The position numbers and the translations under genes were made by a program. A stretch of 6,580 nucleotides of DNA from assembly GCA_900757485.1 (NCBI GenBank), contig CAAEOA010000169.1, positions 1 to 6,580 of the forward strand, in the 5' to 3' direction. This document shows positions 1-5,888 of this stretch, one piece after another (within the stretch, counting starts at the first letter, position 1; every line of letters starts with the position of its first letter). The notes below the pieces were generated by a model. The model saw only the letters and a program-made list of their open reading frames with translations, did not search any database and was not told the origin of the DNA. The stretch comes from Oscillospiraceae bacterium. GTDB taxonomy: Bacteria; Bacillota; Clostridia; Oscillospirales; Ruminococcaceae.

Positions 1-1256
1 CCCTTTTTCACCACAAACCAACTGGAAGCTGCCATAACAAAGGTGGATTTTGCCGGTTTATTGTCGGCGGACAGCAAAGGAAGCGCAATCCAGTTTGCCT
101 TGCTGTCTTTCTCCTTGCAGAGATTCAGAGGCCATACCGAATTCCAGTGGGAACCGTACTGAATTCCTACTTTACCGGATGTAATCAACTCAGTGATAAC
201 TCCGGCATCGTAAACACCGAAATCAATCGGCATATAACCGCTTTTGTAAAGCTCGTTTAACTTTTTCAGGGCCGCTTTTGCTTCGGGCTGAATAGCTCCG
301 TAAGCCAAATTCCCGCTTGCATCCTCTTGCCATATACGAGGATAGGAATGGAAACCGGCAAAAAAGCCTTCTAATCCCGAAACCGTTCCCCACAAGCCTT
401 TGTAGGTTGCAAATCCAAAAGTGTCAGCTTTTCCGTTTTTGTCCGGATCGTCTGTTGTAAACCGTTTGATTACGTTACACAGTTCATCCATTGTTTTCGG
501 AACCGAAAGCCCCAAATTGTCAAGCCAATCCTTTCGGATCCACAGCATCGGAGCGTCGCCGCTTGGATCGGTAGTGCAAGGTAAGCCCATCAGTTTTCCT
601 CTGATTGTAGCAGCCTCAAAAGCATCGGTTCCAGCTTCATCCATTGTCTGTTTAGTAAGTGTCGAAGCGTAATCCTGATACACCGTGGTCAAATCCTCGA
701 TCAGACCTGCAGCAGCTAGCTGCTGCATCTGCAACGGGGTCACGCTGAATACATCGGGTAACTGTTTGCTGGCAATTGACAGGTTCAGCTTTGTAGCATA
801 TCCATCATTTCCCTTTGCAACCCAGTCATATTTAATGTTAACGCCCAATTTGTCCTGATACAGCTTCAACCATCGATTACTGCCAATGGTTTCTCCCAGC
901 TGATTCAGGGTATTTTCGATGATATCATCGGTCGAACGCACCATCTTCAGCGTAATGGCAGGACTGTATTTCTTCCAGATGTCCTGTCCGGAGGCTGACG
1001 GTTTTGTTGTTGTATGGTTAGAGTTTACCGAACTTTTGGAAGAAGTACCCGATGTGGATGCCGATTGTTCCTCTGAGGCGGTAGGATCTTCCGTTTCCTC
1101 GCTTTCTGTTCCATTATCCGACGGAATCGACTCAAACTCCCCCGTTTGCTCACTGTTTGTACCGGAAGAGGTCGTTGTATCTTTTGGCTTGCAGCCCGTT
1201 TGCAGCATACAAACGCAAAGCAAAACCAAGAGACAACTGGCAATTTTTTTCTTCAT
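1..1256 (-). CDS. Extracellular solute-binding lipoprotein of a carbohydrate ABC transporter (3' end outside window)
   Basis: This is the binding lipoprotein of an ABC importer, anchored outside the membrane, where it captures substrate (most likely an oligosaccharide) for a permease. The N-terminus has a Lys-rich start, a hydrophobic segment (about residues 8-20) and a lipobox-like LQTGC with the lipidated Cys at 22. A Ser/Thr/Glu-rich linker runs to about residue 92, then the periplasmic-binding fold. The DPDKNGKADTFG motif (about 270-281) is typical of the LplA-like family-1 binding proteins of Bacillota. The frame stays open to base 1 (418 full codons); family members are usually about 450-560 residues, so only the C-terminus is missing. 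I chose the ATG at 1256 because AAAGGATG lies 6 bases upstream of it. An in-frame ATG at 1265 directly abuts that ribosome binding site and is less likely. The gene lies 19 bases behind the SGNH esterase gene, so they are probably co-transcribed. The substrate is not determinable; permease genes may follow beyond the left edge. Confidence 0.88.
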   Translation of the reverse strand, partial: MKKKIASCLLVLLCVCMLQTGCKPKDTTTSSGTNSEQTGEFESIPSDNGTESEETEDPTASEEQSASTSGTSSKSSVNSNHTTTKPSASGQDIWKKYSPAITLKMVRSTDDIIENTLNQLGETIGSNRWLKLYQDKLGVNIKYDWVAKGNDGYATKLNLSIASKQLPDVFSVTPLQMQQLAAAGLIEDLTTVYQDYASTLTKQTMDEAGTDAFEAATIRGKLMGLPCTTDPSGDAPMLWIRKDWLDNLGLSVPKTMDELCNVIKRFTTDDPDKNGKADTFGFATYKGLWGTVSGLEGFFAGFHSYPRIWQEDASGNLAYGAIQPEAKAALKKLNELYKSGYMPIDFGVYDAGVITELITSGKVGIQYGSHWNSVWPLNLCKEKDSKANWIALPLLSADNKPAKSTFVMAASSWFVVKK

Positions 1257-1275
1257 AAAGTTCATCCTTTCAATA

Positions 1276-2601
1276 CTATTTTAATTTTTGAATTTGATTC
1301 CAAAGTTCGTCAGCAATTTTTTCTCCTCCTGCTTCATTCGGATGATAAGCGTCCATCATCAACGACTTGCGGTAAGAGCCGAAAAAGCTGCTTAAATCAA
1401 AATAAGCGCAGCCAGTCTCTTGTGCCGCCTCCGGAAAAGCTCTGGCGACATATTCCTTTAATAAGGTTTTGGCTTCTGGTGTATCGGTCTGTACGGTAGA
1501 GCAGACCAGAATTTTAGATTCGGGTAGCGCCTGCTTCACCCGACTGATCAATGTAATCAAATTGTTTTTAAAATGTTCGGCAGGCAGACGATCCACTACA
1601 TGATCGTTCGTTCCAATCATCAGCACTACAATACTCGGATTCAACTCTGTCAAGCCGGTGCGCATCACGCTCTCTTCAACTGCCAGAAAATCCTTAGTCG
1701 CTGCTGAAGAATTCCCCCAGCTATGTATAACGCCACGAACGGCATTATTTTTCGCATCAAAGCCCTGCAAAGAAACGGAGCCTTCCTTTACGATTAGCCG
1801 CATGCGGTGCAGTTCCTGCTCAGACAGCCCGTCTATCGTGACTTTTTTACTGCACCTGGAAGTAGCGGAAGTGTTTACAATCTCTCGCTGCTTGTCGTCT
1901 ATTTCAATTGCAAAGCTACCTCCGTTTGGCTGTGCAAGATAATATATATCCACAGAGGTTCCACGAAAATCGGCAATGGTGACAGCATCTTTGGTATCGC
2001 TTGAAACCCACAAGCCCTGTGCCGCATCAAAAGGCGGTGACAAACGCTTTTGATAGGACACCATGTCATATTTCATCCAATGAATGTCGTTAACTACCCT
2101 AACGCCGTTTCTCTTGGGAGTAAAAAAGTCCTCATTTAAGGAGGTATATCCGCTTCCGGTATAACCGTATTCCGCATCCAGTTTGTCCTTTATCGGAGAG
2201 GTAATGTTTCCAACTTCTACATTGGAATCTCCGATAAAGAGGATTTCCATTGATTTTTTATGATTCTGCGCAGAGGCTTCGGAGGATGTTACGGTAAGTT
2301 TTGATTCCGCAGAAGAAAGCGTCTGCTGTCTGGAGGATGTTGTTCTGCTATTTGTTTTAATATTTGCCTTGCTACTTGATTGAACCATGTCGGACACCTG
2401 TTCTAAGCTGCTTTGAACTGTTTTGCTACTTTCGATGTCAATCTGATCATTCTGCGAGGCAGCAGTCTCTTCCGATTGCAGTTTGAAATCATTTTCCTGT
2501 GATACTACCGAATCATTACCGCATCCTTGCAGCCACAAAGTCGCCAGCAGTAACAAAAAGCCCAACACTTGCTTACCTATCCAGCAACAACTTTTTTTCA
2601 T
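1276..2601 (-). CDS. SGNH/GDSL-family esterase lipoprotein
   Basis: A complete 441-residue secreted lipoprotein, predicted to remove acyl (probably acetyl) groups from a polysaccharide or peptidoglycan at the cell surface. It has a signal peptide with lipobox LQGC (Cys27) and a Ser/Thr/Gln-rich low-complexity linker to about residue 116. The SGNH catalytic blocks follow: block I GDSN with nucleophile Ser126, a likely block II Gly-Asn at 296-297, block III GTND at 330-333 (Asn332), and block V DAYHPNEAG with Asp417 and His420. The roughly 100 residues between about 185 and 285 look beta-rich and sit between blocks I and II. This recalls Ape1/PatB-type SGNH enzymes that carry an inserted carbohydrate-binding-like domain, but that is inference from layout and from short similarities (YGYTGSGY after block I). 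The ATG at 2601 is preceded by AAAAGGAGAGG at good spacing. It is first in a minus-strand operon with a sugar-binding lipoprotein, which suggests it trims an acylated glycan before uptake. The exact substrate is unknown. Confidence 0.88.
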   Translation of the reverse strand: MKKSCCWIGKQVLGFLLLLATLWLQGCGNDSVVSQENDFKLQSEETAASQNDQIDIESSKTVQSSLEQVSDMVQSSSKANIKTNSRTTSSRQQTLSSAESKLTVTSSEASAQNHKKSMEILFIGDSNVEVGNITSPIKDKLDAEYGYTGSGYTSLNEDFFTPKRNGVRVVNDIHWMKYDMVSYQKRLSPPFDAAQGLWVSSDTKDAVTIADFRGTSVDIYYLAQPNGGSFAIEIDDKQREIVNTSATSRCSKKVTIDGLSEQELHRMRLIVKEGSVSLQGFDAKNNAVRGVIHSWGNSSAATKDFLAVEESVMRTGLTELNPSIVVLMIGTNDHVVDRLPAEHFKNNLITLISRVKQALPESKILVCSTVQTDTPEAKTLLKEYVARAFPEAAQETGCAYFDLSSFFGSYRKSLMMDAYHPNEAGGEKIADELWNQIQKLK

Positions 2602-2677
2602 AGCAAAACCTCTCCTTTTCGAATTACCTTAATAACAATTTTTCTTTGACTATGTTTTATGCACTTTTTATAATTCT

Positions 2678-2706
2678 ATTATAAGTCAGTCCTAATTTTT
2701 ATTCCA
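2678..2706 (-). promoter_or_regulatory. Candidate promoter of the SGNH esterase/binding-protein operon
   Basis: On the minus strand a perfect TATAAT -10 box occupies 2683-2678. The hexamer 17 bases upstream (2706-2701) is TGGAAT, matching the -35 consensus at only 3 of 6 positions. Transcription would start near 2671 and give a leader of about 70 bases. The weak -35 together with the repeats just upstream (2711-2741) is compatible with an activator-dependent promoter. No other equally good -10 box with a -35 was found near the gene. Confidence 0.45.
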
Positions 2707-2710
2707 GCTG

Positions 2711-2741
2711 CATTTTTTTACAAACAGATTCATTTTTTTAC
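2711..2741. repeat. Two direct copies of CATTTTTTTAC, 20 bp apart
   Basis: An exact 11-bp sequence occurs at 2711-2721 and 2731-2741, a 20-bp period or about two helical turns. On the minus strand it reads GTAAAAAAATG and would lie at roughly -40 to -50 and -60 to -70 relative to the candidate start site near 2671. This fits either a tandem activator site or an A-tract UP element for RNA polymerase. The low complexity of the repeat leaves chance possible. Confidence 0.4.
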
Positions 2742-3093
2742 TTTTTATCGGAATAAAAAATTTATTTGGCTATGAAATACTAGCCATCTTACTCTAACTT
2801 AATAGTTATATTCATCATTAAATAAACTCGAACCTGCTATCAGAAAAAAATGGATATTCTTATTGTTGATAATAACTCTTTTCATTACATATCATTTAGA
2901 ATAAATTCAAAATTTCCAAAGCACAAAGCCATATAGAAAGAATATAAAAAGCAATATCATGCGCACAATTGTGCTGAGCAAGTCTAGCAATAAAAATTAT
3001 ACTTATCCTATTTTTCGGCCGAGTGGCATTTTATTATTCGCTCTAACTTCGCTCGGGCTTCGGCAGTATTTTAGTGCTTTTTCGGGCTGAAAT
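2742..3093. other. Gene-free AT-rich stretch
   Basis: No credible coding region on either strand: frames are short and lack ribosome binding sites. From about 3001 to 3090 the base composition becomes richer in G and C (for example TTCGGCCGAGTGGC and CTTCGCTCGGGCTTCGG), unlike the very AT-rich 2742-3000. This may mark decayed or different-origin DNA, but no remnant of a known gene was recognised. It lies between the esterase promoter region and the tRNA-Thr fragment. Confidence 0.5.
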
Positions 3094-3142
3094 TTTGGTG
3101 TTTATTTGGTGTTTATTTTGGCAAAATGAGAGGAAATGAGAG
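3094..3142. repeat. Two adjacent short tandem repeats, possible integrase arm-type sites
   Basis: TTTGGTGTTTA occurs twice in perfect tandem (3094-3104 and 3105-3115) and is followed by TTTTGGCAAAA. Directly afterwards AAATGAGAG occurs at 3124-3132 and 3134-3142 with a 10-bp period. They sit about 90-140 bp to the left of the tRNA-Thr fragment. Tyrosine recombinases of integrative elements bind short direct repeats (arm-type sites) at such distances inside the element ends. Assigning these repeats to that role is inference from position only. Confidence 0.45.
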
Positions 3143-3233
3143 AACATGAAAAAGTGGAGATACATCGAACAACCCGCGTATATACGCCATTTTAGAGCAT
3201 AACAGAAAATGATACAAAACCTATATTTTAACT

Positions 3234-3278
3234 TTGGTAAGGAAGAGGTCACCAGTTCGAATCTGGTTAGCAGCTCCA
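3234..3278 (+). pseudogene. 3' half of tRNA-Thr(GGT), likely attachment-site copy
   Basis: Reading rightward, the segment has the anticodon loop TTGGTAA (3234-3240, anticodon GGT), the 3' strand of the anticodon stem GGAAG, variable loop AGGTC, and a perfect T-arm ACCAG-TTCGAAT-CTGGT (3251-3267). It ends with acceptor 3' strand TAGCAGC, discriminator T and encoded CCA (3276-3278). The five bases before the loop (TAACT) cannot pair with GGAAG, and no D-arm or acceptor 5' strand precedes it, so it cannot be a working tRNA. Similarity begins at the anticodon loop and runs to the 3' end, exactly the segment many integrases use as the att core. The arrangement suggests the distal attachment site (attR-like) of an integrated element lying to the left; an intact tRNA-Thr would then sit at the other end. 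A plain gene relic is the alternative. Confidence 0.8.
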
Positions 3279-3280
3279 TA

Positions 3281-3314
3281 AAAACCCCGCAGGTACGTGC
3301 TTGCGGGTTTTTTT
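3281..3314 (+). terminator. Rho-independent terminator after the tRNA-Thr fragment
   Basis: CCCGCA (3286-3291) pairs with TGCGGG (3302-3307) around a 10-base loop, followed by seven T (3308-3314) and preceded by a run of A that can extend the stem. This is probably the original terminator of the intact tRNA-Thr gene. On the minus strand the same hairpin is followed by GTTTTTA, so it may act in both directions. Confidence 0.75.
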
Positions 3315-3700
3315 GTTTTACAGACAAAATATAGATTCACCAATACATTTATAAATTAACGTGACAACATTATTGTAATTAAAATGTGTAACAAAGGACT
3401 CTTTAATTACATTATTGTCTTACAGTCATAAGAAACCTGATTAAATAAGACAATATGGATGCATCTGACACAAAATGATTTTCAATACTGCTTAACCACA
3501 AATACTCCGCTTTTTCATTTTGCTAGTATTATAAATGTTAACCATGATATTGTTTTCATGCTTCTTCCTGTACATAACCCATATCACTACATTTTAATAA
3601 TAACTTCTTTTTCTGAATTCCGTTTAATATATTGTGTTCGTTACAATTCTTTTATTGTTCATTCTCAAGACGAAATGATTTTTAGGATTATCATCTTTTT
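3315..3700. other. AT-rich intergenic region without a credible gene
   Basis: Between the tRNA terminator and the terminator of the vitamin B6 operon no convincing gene is seen. A 107-codon plus-strand frame (3459-3782) lacks a ribosome binding site, is dominated by Ile/Phe/Tyr as expected from translated AT-rich DNA, and runs through the minus-strand terminator. The only structure noted is the repeat cluster at 3367-3455. Confidence 0.5.
3367..3455. repeat. Cluster of linked direct and inverted 10-bp repeats
   Basis: Three exact relationships interlock. ACATTATTGT occurs directly at 3367-3376 and 3409-3418. TGTAATTAAA (3374-3383) pairs with TTTAATTACA (3402-3411). TATTGTCTTA (3413-3422) pairs with TAAGACAATA (3446-3455). 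Two adjacent hairpins with loops of 18 and 23 bases could form. No T-run follows either hairpin, so they are not terminators. The AT-only character lowers significance; role unknown. Confidence 0.4.
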
Positions 3701-3746
3701 AAAATACCAAAACCGAGAAAACACACTTTTTCGTGTATTCCCTCGG
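3701..3746 (-). terminator. Rho-independent terminator of the kinase/ECF/radical SAM operon
   Basis: On the minus strand a 14-bp stem (3746-3733 with 3726-3713) closes a 6-base loop GAAAAA and is followed by TTTTGGTATTTT (3712-3701). Three of the pairs are G-U. They hold only in the minus-strand RNA and become A-C mismatches in the plus-strand RNA, so the hairpin is built for minus-strand transcripts. It lies 67 bases past the radical SAM stop codon and closes the operon. Confidence 0.8.
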
Positions 3747-3813
3747 CTTATTAAAATATGGATTCAATTTTTTCGAAAATAATTTTTAATACATTCAAAT
3801 TCAGCCTACTCAT

Positions 3814-4425
3814 TTAATTGCTCGGAACAAATTCACGAACCCTGAATTTCGCTCCTGTTAATTCACAAATGTTTTTGGCCTGCACAATTTCTTCCTCGGA
3901 AATAATATCGACGACTGTCATTCTAACCTCATGACAATATTTCACACAGTCCCTTGTAAATTTGATCATTGCATCAAATGCTCGCCCTGGAAAAATATTT
4001 CTCGTAATTATATCATATTTGTCAGACGTCATTTCATTCAGTGACACGGAAACGGCATCAATGTGCCGACATATAAGCTCAGCCGTCGGCTTGGCATTGA
4101 TCAAGTCAGACAAGCCGTTTGTGTTGAGCCTAAGCTTGATATCAGGATGGTTTTCTTTCATATATGCTGCGCTTTTCAGTAAAAGGTCCAATTCATTTGT
4201 CGGTTCGCCGTAGCCGCAAAAAACAGCATGGTCATATTCCGACCAGTCGAATGCATCAATTGCCGCTTTAACATCATCAAACCCAGGCTGGGTGTCATGC
4301 CACATTTTCTTTGCCTCGCCGACAACCTCCTTTTTCTCTCTGATACAAAAAACACAGTTACACGGGCATTTATTTGTGATATTAAAATAAGGACTGCCCT
4401 CAAAGGTATAAATAATATCAGCCAT
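3814..4425 (-). CDS. Small radical SAM protein of the TatD-associated family
   Basis: A radical S-adenosylmethionine enzyme of about 203 residues, expected to bind a [4Fe-4S] cluster and SAM; its reaction is unknown. Numbered from the ATG at 4425, the cluster motif CxxxCxxC is Cys20, Cys24 and Cys27 within NKCPCNCVFC. It continues with FCGYGEPTNELD (SAM-binding GGE-like region, about 70-80), RLNTNG (about 99-104), SVSLNE (126-131), TVVDIISEEE (170-179) and the C-terminal RVREFVPSN. This order and the short length match the family annotated as TatD nuclease-associated radical SAM proteins, so it looks complete rather than truncated. No tatD gene is visible; instead it is the last gene of a vitamin B6 operon, 18 bases after the ECF gene. 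The start is ambiguous: AAGAAGG, overlapping the upstream stop, lies 6 bases before an in-frame TTG at 4431 and 12 before the ATG at 4425. I prefer the ATG because MADIIYTFEG fits family N-termini. Confidence 0.88.
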   Translation of the reverse strand: MADIIYTFEGSPYFNITNKCPCNCVFCIREKKEVVGEAKKMWHDTQPGFDDVKAAIDAFDWSEYDHAVFCGYGEPTNELDLLLKSAAYMKENHPDIKLRLNTNGLSDLINAKPTAELICRHIDAVSVSLNEMTSDKYDIITRNIFPGRAFDAMIKFTRDCVKYCHEVRMTVVDIISEEEIVQAKNICELTGAKFRVREFVPSN

Positions 4426-4443
4426 GATCAATACAAACCTTCT

Positions 4444-4968
4444 TTACTTTAAGTATTTCTGAATTTTAATTGCATCCAAAGCACAGCCGGCAACGATAAA
4501 AACGATTGCGCTGCCTACCGACTGAATGATGCTAAACGGCACGGATGTCCACGCAGATGCAAACGAGTACATAAGTCCCTCTGCAAGCAGATAACCGAAT
4601 ATCGTAATCAGTCCCGAAACCACCGTCATGAGTACTGTTGTTACATGAATAATTTTATGCTTTTCTTTGGCTTTCACATAATAGGCAGTTGCAACAATAA
4701 ACGGCAGGCTGTTGCAGGCTTTAATAATCGCCGTCGGTACTGCCCACACTGCCGCACCGGCAAGCACATCGGCAAGTCCTCCGCCGATAGCCGCCGCAAG
4801 CGCTGCGCAAGGTCCAAGCAGGCAACCAGCCAGATAAATCATCGAATCACCGAAATGAAGATAGCCTTCATTGATCCCGGTGGGAATTTTGATGAACGCT
4901 GTCATTACGGCGATTATTGCCGCGAACACTGCAGTAAGTGTGATTTTTTTTACGCTGACTTTTTTCAT
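4444..4968 (-). CDS. ECF transporter S component, predicted vitamin B6 (pyridoxine) uptake
   Basis: A small hydrophobic membrane protein (174 residues, about six predicted helices near 10-26, 41-58, 56-75, 77-98, 108-130 and 143-166). It matches the substrate-binding S subunits of energy-coupling-factor vitamin importers. Helix 1 carries an Ala-x3-Ala pattern (Ala13/Ala17) of the type that contacts the EcfT subunit. The IPTG..GYLHFGDS segment (about 28-42), between helices 1 and 2, is characteristic of this S-component subgroup. No EcfA or EcfT genes are nearby, so it probably shares a module encoded elsewhere (group II arrangement). Substrate is inferred from context: it follows a pyridoxal/pyridoxamine-type kinase gene by 34 bases beside a MocR-type regulator, as in PdxU/PdxU2 loci; hydroxymethylpyrimidine is the main alternative. 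AAAGGAATGA precedes two in-frame ATGs; the one at 4968 has workable spacing, while the one at 4980 abuts the ribosome binding site. Confidence 0.82.
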   Translation of the reverse strand: MKKVSVKKITLTAVFAAIIAVMTAFIKIPTGINEGYLHFGDSMIYLAGCLLGPCAALAAAIGGGLADVLAGAAVWAVPTAIIKACNSLPFIVATAYYVKAKEKHKIIHVTTVLMTVVSGLITIFGYLLAEGLMYSFASAWTSVPFSIIQSVGSAIVFIVAGCALDAIKIQKYLK

Positions 4969-5002
4969 ACTTATGGTCATTCCTTTCTGACGTTATGTCC
5001 TC

Positions 5003-5794
5003 TCAAATGTTTTTCAGAAATGTCTCAAAATCAATGCCGTCATTTCTGTTTTTAATGTCACTCGCTTCGATTGCCTGACTGATAAAGTCAACAGCCTGTT
5101 CCACTGCATCAAAAATGGAAACATTGTTTAAGATTTTTCCCATCACAAAGGAAGAAAAAATATCGCCTGTACCGGAAAAGCTTCCTCCCTGCGTGGCGCT
5201 TTCAATAAACTCGGCCTCATATGTTTTTACCGAACCGTCGCTGAAAACATAATTTGAAATACGTCCGTTTTCCACTATCCCTGTAACAACAACCGATTGG
5301 ATACCGCTTTCCAGAAGTTTCTCTCCTGCCAGTATAATATCATTTTCGCCGCTGAGAATTCTAAGTTCGGTAAGATTAGGGGTGATAATGTCAGCTACTG
5401 AACAAAGGCGTTTCACACCTTCCACCATTCCCGGAGTATATGTACCGTAAACTTCACCGTCATCTGCCATAACAGGATCAACGAGAAGCAAAGTATCACA
5501 GCTTTTAAACCGAGCTATAAAATCAAGAATATATTCATACTGCCTGTCACAAAGAAGAAAGCCGGTAAGAATACCGTCAAAATGAGGTGACAAATTCGAC
5601 CACTGACGCGTTACTTTCGGTATCATCTCAGTCAAATCAACGCTGTCAAAGCTGTCGTATCCGGTTTGATTTGTAAATACACCTGTTACAACAGGGTTAA
5701 CCTGAATCCCCATTGCACTCATAACAGGAATGGATGCAGTCAGAGAGCATTTACCAAAACCTGATATATCATTGATGACAGCGCATTTTTTCAT
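5003..5794 (-). CDS. Pyridoxamine/pyridoxal kinase-type (ribokinase superfamily) vitamin B6 kinase
   Basis: Predicted to phosphorylate pyridoxal, pyridoxamine or pyridoxine with ATP in the cytoplasm, trapping the imported vitamer and leading to PLP. The 263-residue length is normal for the family. It starts MKKCAVINDISGFGKCSLTA (substrate-site loop SGFGKCSLT, about 11-19), followed by VFTNQTGYDS (39-48), LLVDPVMADDG (103-113), DIITPNLTE (135-143), VVVTGI (168-173) and SFSGTGDIFSS (205-215). Asp211 of GTGD is the expected catalytic base. ThiD-like HMP kinase is the alternative, but SNQTGYDS-like and SGFGRCSLT-like motifs are those of clostridial pyridoxamine kinases. The frame is open upstream to 5881, but that extension (FLFTHKRSGRMLH...) is not family-like. 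AAAGGAATGA lies just before the ATG at 5794, which I chose. It is first gene of the operon with the ECF S component and the radical SAM protein, divergent from a MocR regulator. Control by that regulator is likely. Confidence 0.88.
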   Translation of the reverse strand: MKKCAVINDISGFGKCSLTASIPVMSAMGIQVNPVVTGVFTNQTGYDSFDSVDLTEMIPKVTRQWSNLSPHFDGILTGFLLCDRQYEYILDFIARFKSCDTLLLVDPVMADDGEVYGTYTPGMVEGVKRLCSVADIITPNLTELRILSGENDIILAGEKLLESGIQSVVVTGIVENGRISNYVFSDGSVKTYEAEFIESATQGGSFSGTGDIFSSFVMGKILNNVSIFDAVEQAVDFISQAIEASDIKNRNDGIDFETFLKNI

Positions 5795-5817
5795 AAAAAT
5801 TATCATTCCTTTTTTGA

Positions 5818-5883
5818 ATTTGTTCCGGTATTGCACTTTGTGCAACATTCTGCCCGATCGTTTATGGGTAAAAAGGAACAAAT
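5818..5883 (-). promoter_or_regulatory. Potentially structured 5' leader of the B6 kinase operon
   Basis: In the minus-strand RNA a 9-bp perfect helix can form between ATTTGTTCC (5883-5875) and GGAACAAAT (5826-5818). It encloses a perfect hairpin TTGCAC-AAA-GTGCAA (5845-5831) and a weak CCC/GGG pairing (5868-5866 with 5855-5853), giving a possible three-way layout. The helix ends a few bases before the ribosome binding site of the kinase gene at 5794. It matches no riboswitch I recognise. It could equally be DNA-level operator symmetry or chance. Confidence 0.4.
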
Positions 5884-5888
5884 GGAGT

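Noticed and set aside
421..672. Plus-strand frame opposite the solute-binding protein gene, and similar frames at 919-1284
   Set aside because: These are shadows on the strand opposite a clear lipoprotein gene with strong family motifs and carry no recognisable domains.
1146..1499. Plus-strand frame spanning the junction of the two lipoprotein genes
   Set aside because: It overlaps both well-supported minus-strand genes and has no family resemblance.
2850..2936. 28-residue frame starting MDILIVDNN, reminiscent of a response-regulator N-terminus
   Set aside because: It stops after 28 codons, has no ribosome binding site, and similarity is limited to a few residues; no further receiver-domain remnant follows.
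3043..3327. 94-codon minus-strand frame containing LLTRFELVTSSLP
   Set aside because: That peptide is the antisense reading of the tRNA-Thr 3' half and its terminator, a frequent false protein annotation in Clostridia. The remainder is AT-rich low-quality sequence and includes the tandem repeats.
3459..3782. 107-codon plus-strand frame
   Set aside because: No ribosome binding site before the ATG, composition dominated by Ile/Phe/Tyr as expected of translated AT-rich DNA, no recognised domain, and it runs through the minus-strand terminator at 3701-3746.
5795..5881. N-terminal extension of the B6 kinase frame to 5881
   Set aside because: The extension would translate the inverted repeats of the leader, lacks family similarity, and the ATG at 5794 has its own ribosome binding site and the conserved family N-terminus.
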